Positions 8,894 to 17,001 of a stretch of 64,000 nucleotides of DNA are shown here, one piece after another. Under the pieces are notes generated by a model that did not search any database, was not told the DNA's origin, and saw nothing but the letters and a program-made list of their open reading frames with translations. How positions within the stretch are numbered: position 1 is the first letter of the stretch; each line of letters starts with the position of its first letter. The stretch spans positions 1 through 64,000 of the forward strand of contig CAMMNN010000005.1 of the NCBI GenBank assembly GCA_946498245.1. Reading direction: 5' to 3'. The translations under genes were made by a program, and so were the position numbers. This stretch comes from an uncultured Clostridium sp. (GTDB lineage Bacteria > Bacillota > Clostridia > Lachnospirales > Lachnospiraceae).

Positions 8894-9871
8894 ATGCAAT
8901 CAGTTAAAAAACTCTGTACCATGTTAGCTTCAGCGGGAATGCTGGCTCTTTTGGCTACATCCCCCGCCTTCGCCAAGACGAACCTGAATGGAGTTCTGCT
9001 GGAATTTTCTTCCGGCGGCCGCAACGACTACACCTATCCGGAGCTCACGGTAACTCCCGGAGAAAAGACTCTCTACGATGTAGACAGCGTAACTTATATT
9101 GAATACGTTAATCCCTATACCGGCAAGTCAAACCGGTACCCCACAGCGGAAATCGTGATTAAAGCCCGGGACGGCTACGCCTTCCGTTCCTCCTCTAAAA
9201 GCTACTTTGAGCTTTACGGAATCGAGGCGGATTACGTCGATTCCCGCAAATCCGGAGACAGCATGACCATGACCCTTACTGTAGAATTTCCGGAAATGGC
9301 CAGTTCCGCTGTTGCGGCCCCGGCTTACGTCAATTTTACCGAAGACGGTCTGGCTTCCTGGGCCCCTGTGGGCGACGCTTCCTCTTATGAAGTTACCCTT
9401 GTCCGCGACGGAAAAGCGGATCTCTCCACCCGGACTACCGTTTCCGCCACCAGCGTCAATCTGGCGGATCGGATTACCCGTGCCGGCCAGTACGGTGTCC
9501 GCGTAGTTGCTCTCAGCCGCTATGATACTAAAATCGAAAGCTCCTATGTTCAGTCCGGCTCTGTTACTATTGACGATGCCCGCCTTGAGGCTCTGTCACA
9601 GGCTTCGGCTTCCCTGGAAGGAAAAACCGGCCAATGGGTAGAAACCGGATCCGGCATTTGGTATCAGAATCCCGACGGCACCTGGCCTTCTTCCTGCTGG
9701 CAGCAGATTGATGGAGCATGGTATTTCTTTAATCCCCAGGGCTACCGCCAGACAGGTTGGATTTTATGGAATAATCAGTATTATTACTGCGATTCCGACG
9801 GCAAAATGCTGGCAAATACCATTACTCCCGACGGCTATCCCGTGGATTCCAATGGGGTATGGCAGAAATAG
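8894..9871 (+). CDS. secreted cell-wall-binding-repeat protein
   Basis: A 325-residue exported protein. The signal peptide ends near AFA-KT (residue 28). Two middle beta-rich domains follow, the second looking fibronectin III-like (about 140-230), and then three choline-binding-type wall repeats (about 248-325), ending in a TPDGYPVDSNGVWQ element. The same terminal element recurs in the next gene and in the protein at 62741. It follows the kinase by 30 bases with an AAGAAAGGATGG ribosome site, so it is probably in the same operon. It has no catalytic motif; it may be a structural or ligand-presenting wall protein. Confidence 0.8.
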   Translation: MQSVKKLCTMLASAGMLALLATSPAFAKTNLNGVLLEFSSGGRNDYTYPELTVTPGEKTLYDVDSVTYIEYVNPYTGKSNRYPTAEIVIKARDGYAFRSSSKSYFELYGIEADYVDSRKSGDSMTMTLTVEFPEMASSAVAAPAYVNFTEDGLASWAPVGDASSYEVTLVRDGKADLSTRTTVSATSVNLADRITRAGQYGVRVVALSRYDTKIESSYVQSGSVTIDDARLEALSQASASLEGKTGQWVETGSGIWYQNPDGTWPSSCWQQIDGAWYFFNPQGYRQTGWILWNNQYYYCDSDGKMLANTITPDGYPVDSNGVWQK

Positions 9872-9908
9872 ACTTTGAAGGTTTTATTGACAGAAAGGAT
9901 TTGACGAT

Positions 9909-10952
9909 ATGAAAAAATGGAAAACTGCTGTTGTACTGACTGCTTTTTTCTCCCTTCTGCTTCCCGGCACAGCTTTTGCCAGGGAACGGATTGAAGAAAT
10001 CTCTCTCAATTTTTCCGCTGATATGGGTTCCGAGGATCCATGGCCTTCCGTGGAAATCACCCCGGAAAACGACGGCTATATGATAGAAGATTTTCAGTTT
10101 CTGTCAGACAGCAGTGAAAAATATCCGCAGGGAACCGTAACACTGCTTGCCGATGACGACTATTATTTTGGTACCATTAAGCGAACCGACTGCACTTTAG
10201 AGGGCGAAGGCGCTTCCTTTGTCAAAGCAGTAAAAGACTCCAGCCGCAAATTAAGGCTGACGGTTTCTTTCCGTGAAATGGGCGACGGGGAGGTCAGCGC
10301 CCCCTCAAGCCTTTTCTGGAGTGAAAGCGGAACGGTTTCCTGGGAACCGGTTCCCGGAGCCAGATCCTACCAGCTTCGGCTGATGCACAACGGGAAAGCT
10401 GTCAGCACGGAAACCTTTGAAACAAAGGAAAGCTCTTACAGCTTTGCTTCACAGATTACCCAGACGGGAACCTACAGTTTCCGCATTCGTTCCGTCAGCC
10501 GCTACAATTCTTCTGTTTACAGCGACTGGATTACCTCTCCCGGCTTTCAGGTCAATGAAGCCACATTGGAGCTGATCCGTTCCATAGCCGGCAATCCCTC
10601 AGGAGAAAACGCCTCTGCCAATGGAAATGACGGAGCCGTATCCCTTACGCCGGGACAATGGCAGTGGTTCTCTTCCCAAAATGCCTGGTACTGGCAGAAT
10701 CCTGACGGAACCTACGCTTACCAGCAGTGGATCCATACGTCAGACGGCTGGTACTATACCGGCAGCGACGGCCACATGGCCTCAGGCTGGCAGTGGATTA
10801 AAGGAAGCGACGGTCTGTCCCGCTGCTACTACTTTGGCACAGGAGACGGAAACGCTCAGGGCAGAATGTATGCAGGAACCACAACTCCTGACAATTACAC
10901 CGTCAATGGAGACGGAGCCTGGACAGTCGATGGAAAAGTTCAGGTTCAGTAA
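9909..10952 (+). CDS. secreted cell-wall-binding-repeat protein, paralogue of the preceding gene
   Basis: A 347-residue exported protein with the same layout: signal peptide ending at AFA-RE (about residue 24), an N-terminal beta domain, a fibronectin III-like domain (about 135-225) and wall-binding repeats at the C-terminus rich in Trp, Tyr and Gly (WYWQNPDGTY, GWYYTGSDGHMASGW). Weak but even similarity along the whole length shows it arose by tandem duplication of the 8894 gene. It is last in the mutS2-regulator-kinase operon and is followed by a strong terminator. Confidence 0.8.
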   Translation: MKKWKTAVVLTAFFSLLLPGTAFARERIEEISLNFSADMGSEDPWPSVEITPENDGYMIEDFQFLSDSSEKYPQGTVTLLADDDYYFGTIKRTDCTLEGEGASFVKAVKDSSRKLRLTVSFREMGDGEVSAPSSLFWSESGTVSWEPVPGARSYQLRLMHNGKAVSTETFETKESSYSFASQITQTGTYSFRIRSVSRYNSSVYSDWITSPGFQVNEATLELIRSIAGNPSGENASANGNDGAVSLTPGQWQWFSSQNAWYWQNPDGTYAYQQWIHTSDGWYYTGSDGHMASGWQWIKGSDGLSRCYYFGTGDGNAQGRMYAGTTTPDNYTVNGDGAWTVDGKVQVQ

Positions 10953-10964
10953 CCCGATAAAAAT

Positions 10965-10996
10965 GGGCTGGCGATAATCGCCAGCCCCATCTTTTT
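10965..10996. terminator. bidirectional terminator between the mutS2 operon and glucokinase
   Basis: A 9-bp GC-rich stem, GGGCTGGCG/CGCCAGCCC, with a 5-base loop. CATCTTTTT follows on the plus strand and ATTTTTAT on the minus strand. It lies between two convergent genes. Confidence 0.85.
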
Positions 10997-11003
10997 ATAT
11001 CTT

Positions 11004-11948
11004 TTAGTCCAAAACCATACGGGCCGCCCCGTAAATTCCGGCGTCATTTCCCAGCTTTGCTAAAGCTATGGTTCCTTTGTTCTCTGAAATCACTGCGTAT
11101 TTCTGGTAGTATTTATTAATCCGGTCTACCAGGAATTGTCCTGCCTTTGATACGCCGCCTCCAATAACAAAGACTTCCGGATCCACTATCATGGACACCT
11201 GAGACAATACCAGTCCCAAATATCTGCTGGCGGTTTCCACTACTTCATCGGCAAGAACATCGCCTGCTTTCGCAGCGTCCAGCACATCTTTTGCTGTCAC
11301 GCCATCCCCCTTTTCCCTGAGAACGGACGGCGCCTCGGAAGCTGCCATTTTCCGGCGGGCTTCTCTGGCAATTCCCGTTGCGGAGGCAATCTGCTCCAGG
11401 CAGCCCACGCCGCCGCAATTGCAGCGCTCGGTTTCCTCGTCTCTTACGTGAATGTGGCCTATCTCTCCGCCCAGGCCATGCTTGCCGGGAATAATTTTTT
11501 CATCCAGAATTACGCCGCCGCCGACGCCTGTTCCCAGAGTCACCATAACAATATCGCTGTAGCCTTTTCCGCCGCCCTGCCACATTTCGCCTAATGCAGC
11601 CACGTTGGCGTCATTTCCGCCTTTTACGGGAAGACCTCCTAAAAGGGCGCTCAGTTCTCTCTGAGGATTCATTTCCCTCCATCCCAGGTTGACGCAGACC
11701 TCTACGTAACCGTCAGGCATAACCGGGCCGGGGATTCCCATTCCTGCTCCGGCTACATTTTCCATGGCAATCTCTTCTTCCTGCAGTTTGCTCTTAATGG
11801 AAGCGGCAATATCCGGCAGAATATTTTTAGCCCCGTCCTCTGTCCGGGTAGGAATCTCCCATTTATCAATAAGTCTTCCGGAAATTTCAAAGAGTCCCAA
11901 TTTTACAGTGGTTCCCCCTACGTCAATTCCAATGCACACTTTCTCCAT
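11004..11948 (-). CDS. glk: ROK-family glucokinase
   Basis: ATP-dependent phosphorylation of glucose to glucose 6-phosphate in the cytoplasm. The track start at 12020 is too early: AAAGGAG followed by ATG at 11948 gives 314 residues, the usual glucokinase size, beginning MEKVCIGIDVGGTT. It carries the ATP-binding DVGGTTVKLG motif, GNDANVAALGE with the catalytic aspartate, TLGTGVGGG, and the ROK zinc motif CNCGGVGCLEQ with GHIHV. With pgi and glgC/glgD in the same window it fits internal glucose and glycogen metabolism. The DUF5711 gene lies upstream. Confidence 0.92.
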   Translation of the reverse strand: MEKVCIGIDVGGTTVKLGLFEISGRLIDKWEIPTRTEDGAKNILPDIAASIKSKLQEEEIAMENVAGAGMGIPGPVMPDGYVEVCVNLGWREMNPQRELSALLGGLPVKGGNDANVAALGEMWQGGGKGYSDIVMVTLGTGVGGGVILDEKIIPGKHGLGGEIGHIHVRDEETERCNCGGVGCLEQIASATGIAREARRKMAASEAPSVLREKGDGVTAKDVLDAAKAGDVLADEVVETASRYLGLVLSQVSMIVDPEVFVIGGGVSKAGQFLVDRINKYYQKYAVISENKGTIALAKLGNDAGIYGAARMVLD

Positions 11949-12024
11949 TTTCTTATGCTCCTTTTCTTTGTTATTCTCTTTTGAGCCGCCGGAGCCTTTC
12001 GGATTTCCGGCGGATTTCATACAT

Positions 12025-13362
12025 TTAGCGGAATGTGATTCCCCTCATTTTTTGAGGTCCTGTAAAAATAAATTGATTCGGCAGGCTTCCGCAGGTAATT
12101 TTGCTGATCTGGAAATCAAAATCTCCTTCAAACTTCTTGATTCCCGCCATGTTATAAATACAACAGGAATTATCGTCATACAGGAAGACATATTCCCCAT
12201 CAATGCCGGCGTGCTGATAATCAAAATCAAAACCCTTTTCAAATACTTTGCTGCCGTTTTCCCGGTACACTACCAGCTTGTGAGGTTCCGGCCCCTCTTG
12301 ATTGGCTGTAACCAAACCTATGTATTTGTCGGAATAAAACAGGCTTTCAATCCTTTCTTCTTCCGTCTGAACCGTTAAAACCGGGCTGGCCCTGTTTTCC
12401 GATGAGAAAAATGCCAGTCCTGTGTCAGCGCAGGCAAAAGAATAGGTTTCCGACATAAAATGAACCCGGGGCACCAGCTTGTCCACAAATGCCTCTTCAT
12501 TGGCGCTGACAATACGGTCCGGTATGTTCTGTCCCACTTCCTCGGAATAATCGTAAATCACTACTCTGCTTTTTAAATCCGCATTCTGTATGTAGGCATA
12601 AGAGCAAATAAGCTGCGTCCCGTCCGGTGAAAAGCTCAGATCCATTAGATAGCCGTTTTTAGAAATCGTGGATTTCATCGTCAGATTCAGCTCATTTCCG
12701 TCCCGCTTAAACATAGATACGTAGCTGGATTTAGAGTCTTCCAGGACAGCCGCCACCACTCCTTCTCCGGAAATGGCAATACGGGTAATGGGCAGCAGAG
12801 TCTTTGCCGTTCCCTGGTAGCCGTCTTCATTGCAGATGTAAATCTCATTCCCCTGTTGGTCAGCCACAGCGGCAAAGGAGCCGTTGACTACCGCAATAGG
12901 CGCTTTCATTTCATAGGTCTGTACCCATACGGCCTTTCCTTTTTCATCAATATAAGAAGCCCCGTCCTTTGTGTATTTTAAAAGATTCCTTCCAAAACGA
13001 ATGTAATTGGGAGCGCTGCCTTCCGCGCCGGCATCGCCGGCCGTCAGATCGGTTTCCCAGCTTACCCGGTATTCCTGGTACTGGTAATATTGTATCAGAT
13101 AATAAACCGTACCCGCTGCGGCTGCCAAAAGCAGCAGGATCGCCGCAGCAATAGCCGCTCTTTTCCGAATTACCCGGCGATGGGCCTTTTTTACCGTCTT
13201 TACCTCGTCTTCCCCGCTGTACCTTTCATAATGTCTGCCGCTTTCCGAATGTCTGGTTCCCGTGCCTTTTTGGGAGGAATCCGCCGCTGTCTGGTTTGAC
13301 ACAATCTGCTGGCGGAGCTGCTCCTTCTTTCTCTCCCGGTTCATGGCGTTTAAATCGCTCAT
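12025..13362 (-). CDS. DUF5711-type membrane protein with beta-propeller-like exterior
   Basis: A protein of about 445 residues. GAGGAG upstream fits ATG 13362 (eight-base spacing), although ATG 13368 is possible; the track start at 13407 lacks a ribosome site. A charged cytoplasmic N-terminus (about 1-80) precedes one transmembrane helix rich in Ala and Leu, then about 340 residues of repeated beta-strand segments with alternating hydrophobic residues, as in extracellular beta-propellers. I recognise it as the clostridial DUF5711 family, whose function is unknown. It lies between the LysM protein and glucokinase on the same strand. Confidence 0.7.
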   Translation of the reverse strand: MSDLNAMNRERKKEQLRQQIVSNQTAADSSQKGTGTRHSESGRHYERYSGEDEVKTVKKAHRRVIRKRAAIAAAILLLLAAAAGTVYYLIQYYQYQEYRVSWETDLTAGDAGAEGSAPNYIRFGRNLLKYTKDGASYIDEKGKAVWVQTYEMKAPIAVVNGSFAAVADQQGNEIYICNEDGYQGTAKTLLPITRIAISGEGVVAAVLEDSKSSYVSMFKRDGNELNLTMKSTISKNGYLMDLSFSPDGTQLICSYAYIQNADLKSRVVIYDYSEEVGQNIPDRIVSANEEAFVDKLVPRVHFMSETYSFACADTGLAFFSSENRASPVLTVQTEEERIESLFYSDKYIGLVTANQEGPEPHKLVVYRENGSKVFEKGFDFDYQHAGIDGEYVFLYDDNSCCIYNMAGIKKFEGDFDFQISKITCGSLPNQFIFTGPQKMRGITFR

Positions 13363-13435
13363 TCCCATTTCTCCTCGGTGTGCTGTAATACGTTCAGTAT
13401 ACAACATTTCCGCCGGAAACGCATTACCTTTTTCC

Positions 13436-14737
13436 TTAATTTTCTGCTGGCTCTCCTTCAGCAGCAGCTTCTGGCACTACCAGTTTCTGCCCGGATATAA
13501 TATGATTTTGATCCGTCAGGCCATTAAGCTGGCAGATTTCTTCCAAATGGTTGACGCTGTGATAGAGCTTAAAGCAAATTCCATAAAGGGTTTCTCCGTC
13601 CTGTACCGTATACAGCATCTGTCCCGGTCCCGGCTCTGTCACCTTCTGCATCACCATGCCGCTGGCAGCCGGCTGTACAGCTCCAGCCGGTTCCTGAGAG
13701 GCCGGCGCTTCTCCGGAAACAGGCAAAGACATTCCCGTTTCCTCCGTTCCCTGGCTCCCTTCCGCCTGAGTCGGGCTGCTCTCCCCCAAAAGGCTTTCCG
13801 TATCAGAATCTGCAGTCCCTTCCAGTCCATTCTCCGTATTTCCCACCGGGAAGGCTTCCGGAACGTCCTCTTCTGTGGGAAATACTTCGCCCGGAATCTC
13901 TTCCACCTGTATCTTGCTCCCTGATGGAGACTGCTCCCCATCTCCTTCTCTTACGCCTGCCGGAATTACAGAGGCAATAACGCCCTCCATATCTTTCATT
14001 TTTTCATAATTGTTAAACATGACAACGCCTCCGGCCAGCACGACAATGGCCAGAGCGCTGCATAGTCCGCCCAGAATATTGACGGAATTTCTGTGTACGG
14101 CGGCCTGGGCTTTTTTAGATTCCATTTTTTGGCGGAAATCCCGGATAACCGGATCGCTTCCCCCATCTTCTACCCTTCGCCCTTCTTTCTGATTTACCAT
14201 ATAATCCTGCATCATCTGGTTTCGCTCATAATAGATGCAGTGCCCTTTTAATTTATAGAATCCATCGCTGGACGTTATGTAAATGGATTCCTCTCCTTCC
14301 AGTCCCCCGTTCAGGTACATAAGCTGATTTTTGCCGTTAAAATACTGAATATGCTGCTTCCAGTAATTTAGGGGGCTTAGAGTGCAGCCCGGGGCTCCGC
14401 ACAGGAACCAGCCCTGAACCGTCCGTTTTGGAAACTGCTCTTCTATGCTCTGGTAGGCCCGCTTCCAGCCATCTTCTGAAAACGTCACCTGCTCCCCTTC
14501 CGTCGTCACCCCTTCCATTTCCATAGCGCCGTCTACAAAAATATACGGGATTCCTTCGTGCTCTTCCGTGCTTCCCAGCAGAAGCCCTACCCGCAGGTCT
14601 TGTCCGCCTGCCGGATAAAGACGCTTCAGGTAGGTATTTACATAGTCTTCCACATATAGTCTGACGGTCTGATCCCGCTCTCCAATCTGCCGGATATTTT
14701 TCGGCAGTTTGGGGAACGGATTATACAACTCTCCCAT
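13436..14737 (-). CDS. membrane protein with JAB/MPN-like domain, transmembrane helix and C-terminal LysM
   Basis: A 433-residue protein; AGGGTG with seven-base spacing favours ATG 14737 over the track's TTG start. Residues about 30-165 look like a JAB/MPN fold (VGLLLGS near the start, then GWFLCGAPGCTLS), but the metal-binding HxH and Asp of active JAMM enzymes are absent. One transmembrane helix (about 225-245) follows, then an acidic Pro/Ser/Glu-rich linker, then a LysM domain (about 375-425, YTVQDGETLYGICFKLY) that should bind peptidoglycan or spore cortex. The JAB-like assignment is by motif pattern only. It sits between yyaC and the DUF5711 gene, so a role at the envelope or in sporulation is possible. 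Confidence 0.72.
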   Translation of the reverse strand: MGELYNPFPKLPKNIRQIGERDQTVRLYVEDYVNTYLKRLYPAGGQDLRVGLLLGSTEEHEGIPYIFVDGAMEMEGVTTEGEQVTFSEDGWKRAYQSIEEQFPKRTVQGWFLCGAPGCTLSPLNYWKQHIQYFNGKNQLMYLNGGLEGEESIYITSSDGFYKLKGHCIYYERNQMMQDYMVNQKEGRRVEDGGSDPVIRDFRQKMESKKAQAAVHRNSVNILGGLCSALAIVVLAGGVVMFNNYEKMKDMEGVIASVIPAGVREGDGEQSPSGSKIQVEEIPGEVFPTEEDVPEAFPVGNTENGLEGTADSDTESLLGESSPTQAEGSQGTEETGMSLPVSGEAPASQEPAGAVQPAASGMVMQKVTEPGPGQMLYTVQDGETLYGICFKLYHSVNHLEEICQLNGLTDQNHIISGQKLVVPEAAAEGEPAEN

Positions 14738-14801
14738 AATCAATCACCCTGCTTTCCTATTCTATCTAACCAAGAATAGCACAGCGGGAATGAAAATCCT
14801 G

Positions 14802-15398
14802 TCAAACCAGGGCCGCTTTTGACCATAATTTTTCGACAAGCCGTATACTGTCGCTGATACAGTCCGCCAGCCGCATAACCACTGCCAGACGGACGCTCTG
14901 GAGCATCAGGGGATCATAATTTCCGCAGCCTCCCACAATTCCTGTGATAAAAATATCGCCTACCTCCCTCAGCTCCTTGCTTACGCCTAAACCGGGCTTT
15001 AAAGCGCCTTTCCCAAGGGTTACGTACCCAATATGATCCGACTTTCCCACAGAGGCGTCAATGGCCACTACAGCGTGATCCGGATACCCTTCTCTCAGAA
15101 AACGCATATAGTCTTCCAGATTCATGGCGTGAACCGGGCGTTCCAGGGTTCCGAACACAGGAATCCCCATTTTTTCATTTTCTTTCAGTTTATATCCAAT
15201 CAAAGGCCCCAGACTGTCGCCGGTAGAGCGATCCGTTCCGATACACAGAAACACTACGCCCTTTTTTCCGCAGTCCAATTCCTCCAAGATCATTTCATAA
15301 AGTCGGGCCGCCAGATGCTTTGCGTCAAATTCCCGGCGTGTATCGTAATAAAAAATTTCCTGCTGCGGATGCACAGCAATTCGTTCCCAAAATTTCAT
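14802..15398 (-). CDS. yyaC: YyaC spore protease-like protein (DUF1256)
   Basis: A 198-residue protein matching the YyaC family: FLCIGTDRSTGDSLGPLIG near residue 50, VHAMNLEDY, AIDASVGKSDHIG, and GIVGGCGNYD near the C-terminus. The fold resembles hydrogenase maturation and GPR-type proteases; the family is found in endospore formers. An isolated TATAAT at 15435-15440 upstream suggests its own promoter. Confidence 0.85.
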   Translation of the reverse strand: MKFWERIAVHPQQEIFYYDTRREFDAKHLAARLYEMILEELDCGKKGVVFLCIGTDRSTGDSLGPLIGYKLKENEKMGIPVFGTLERPVHAMNLEDYMRFLREGYPDHAVVAIDASVGKSDHIGYVTLGKGALKPGLGVSKELREVGDIFITGIVGGCGNYDPLMLQSVRLAVVMRLADCISDSIRLVEKLWSKAALV

Positions 15399-15434
15399 TC
15401 CTTACCGCCTTTAAGTTTGTCCTGATTTACTTTC

Positions 15435-15440
15435 ATTATA
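15435..15440 (-). promoter_or_regulatory. -10 element upstream of yyaC
   Basis: TATAAT on the minus strand about 37 bases before the yyaC start. No good -35 is found at 16-18 bp, so it may depend on an activator or another sigma factor. Confidence 0.35.
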
Positions 15441-15469
15441 GACGGGGGAAAAGAATTTTATGCACAGAA

Positions 15470-15508
15470 AAAGAATCCTGGGATACGGGTTTGTCTCCAG
15501 GATTCTTT
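15470..15508 (-). terminator. terminator of cluster 1
   Basis: On the minus strand AGAATCCTGG/CCAGGATTCT forms a 10-bp stem with a 15-base loop and is followed by CTTTTTCTG. It lies about 45 bases past the stop of the last cluster 1 gene and separates the cluster from yyaC. Confidence 0.75.
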
Positions 15509-15553
15509 CTTCAGGGGCCATTGGCTCCGCCCCCTATTCTCTTTCATTTTTCT

Positions 15554-16186
15554 TTATTGGCCAAATATCAGATTCCACACTTCTTCCAGGGTATCTGGAT
15601 CTATCTTTAAAATCCCTGTTTCCCGTTCTCCGCCTTCCTCTTCCGTCTCCTTCTCATCTTCGCCGGGAATTAAAATTCTGTCGGCCTCTTCCGCTGAAAT
15701 TATCCTGCCTCCAAGGGTAATGTACCATTGGCCTCCTTCTCTGACCATATTGGCTGAAGTGCTCCCTCCGAAATTGCCTTCTGTAAAATACACAGTGGCC
15801 CGATCCCCTTTTATCCGGGTTTCTGTCACTATGAAATCGATTTGGGGATAGTCCTCCGTATCGTAGGCTCCCAGCTCTTCAAACAACGGTATCAGGGCAA
15901 TGAGGTCTTCTGCGCTGATGTCCAGTTCTACCCCTATAATCGCTCCGGCGAGCCCCAGGATCAAATCCATTCCCGTCATGATGGATTCCATGCTCTCTTC
16001 GTCTATGCAGGCAATCATTCCGTCTACGTCCATTGCATTATAGGCGCTTTCCAGCTCCTCTATGGTATCCTCCGGCAGCGCTTCCCTGGGAGCCGGAATC
16101 GCGGCGCAGCCCCAGCAGCCGGCGGCTATGGCAGCCCCTGCCGCCACGGAAAGCAGGGCTTTGGCTTTTCTCCTTATCCATTCCAT
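15554..16186 (-). CDS. predicted lipoprotein or membrane-anchored surface protein, last gene of cluster 1
   Basis: A 210-residue exported protein with a basic start, a hydrophobic Ala-rich stretch and an AAGC site that fits a lipobox (cysteine near 23, a second cysteine at 26). The mature part opens with a helical segment (EELESAYNAMDVDGM), followed by a beta-rich region (DRATVYFTEGNFGG...QWYITLGG) reminiscent of NTF2/DUF4878-like lipoproteins, and ends in an acidic tail. Function is unknown. It lies 15 bases after the wall-repeat gene in the kinase operon, so it may be a surface partner of the kinases. Confidence 0.7.
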   Translation of the reverse strand: MEWIRRKAKALLSVAAGAAIAAGCWGCAAIPAPREALPEDTIEELESAYNAMDVDGMIACIDEESMESIMTGMDLILGLAGAIIGVELDISAEDLIALIPLFEELGAYDTEDYPQIDFIVTETRIKGDRATVYFTEGNFGGSTSANMVREGGQWYITLGGRIISAEEADRILIPGEDEKETEEEGGERETGILKIDPDTLEEVWNLIFGQ

Positions 16187-16201
16187 TTCTGTTTTTCCTT
16201 T

Positions 16202-16966
16202 TTACTGGAACATAATCCGGGAATTGAGGTCATCTATAAAGTCTTCCAGCTCTTTTTCCGACAGCAGATTTCCTAATTGGGAACGGGCCTCGTTTTCCAT
16301 CTGTTCTGCAATATCGCTTCTATTGGTGGTATATTTCCCTACTCTTGACAGATACTTTTCCTCAATACTCTCCTTTGTTGCTTCTATAATTTCTTCCGCA
16401 GTAGCCAGCGCCACCCACTGTTTCGGATCCTCCTCGCTGGGGACATAAATCTTTCCCGTTGAGTTATACTTCATATTCCCCTCTACGGCGTCGGTCTTAA
16501 TGGCTCCGCCCTGCTGGGGATCGGCGTAATACCAATAGTAATCCTTGTCGCTCTTTTTGACCACCGGCTCAAAATATCCTACCGCCATCTGACCATTGGA
16601 GTGGAAGTAGTACCGTTTCCCGTTTTGGTTTTTCCAGGCGTCTCTCAGCATAATGCCGTTGTTGTCGAAGAAATACCATTTTCCTCCGATTTCTCTCCAA
16701 CCTGTAGCCCTGGCTCCATCAGGATCCATATAGTACCAGTCTTCACCGGAAGGGAGCCAGCCTGTTCCCATATATCCGTTTTCTCCAAAGCTGTACCACT
16801 TCCCATCGATTTCCACCATAAAACCGGACATATAGTTGCCGTTTTCCGTTTCATACCGCCAGCCCTTATCATCCTGTTTCCATTCTCCGGCCCAGGCCGT
16901 TCCTGCCATGCATACGGCGGCGCTTACTGCAGCTAACATGGTTATTGCTTTTCTCATCTTTTTCAT
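16202..16966 (-). CDS. secreted cell-wall-binding-repeat protein of cluster 1
   Basis: A 254-residue exported protein. The signal peptide ends at AWA-GE (about residue 26), followed by about five choline-binding-type repeats (residues 27-145: GWRYETENGNY, GKWYSFGENGYMGTGW, WYYMDPDGARATGW and so on) and a C-terminal helical domain (about 185-254) with many charged residues. Here the repeats are N-terminal, the reverse of the 8894/9909 proteins. It lies immediately after the PASTA kinase, so the two may meet at the wall. Choline is not necessarily the ligand, since such repeats also bind other wall or glucan polymers. Confidence 0.8.
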   Translation of the reverse strand: MKKMRKAITMLAAVSAAVCMAGTAWAGEWKQDDKGWRYETENGNYMSGFMVEIDGKWYSFGENGYMGTGWLPSGEDWYYMDPDGARATGWREIGGKWYFFDNNGIMLRDAWKNQNGKRYYFHSNGQMAVGYFEPVVKKSDKDYYWYYADPQQGGAIKTDAVEGNMKYNSTGKIYVPSEEDPKQWVALATAEEIIEATKESIEEKYLSRVGKYTTNRSDIAEQMENEARSQLGNLLSEKELEDFIDDLNSRIMFQ

Positions 16967-17001
16967 GTCCTTTCCTCCTCGTTCATTATAAGATAATACT
17001 T

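Noticed and set aside
13262-13924. 220-residue plus-strand ORF
   Set aside because: Antisense to two well-supported minus-strand genes; its composition is that of a shadow frame.
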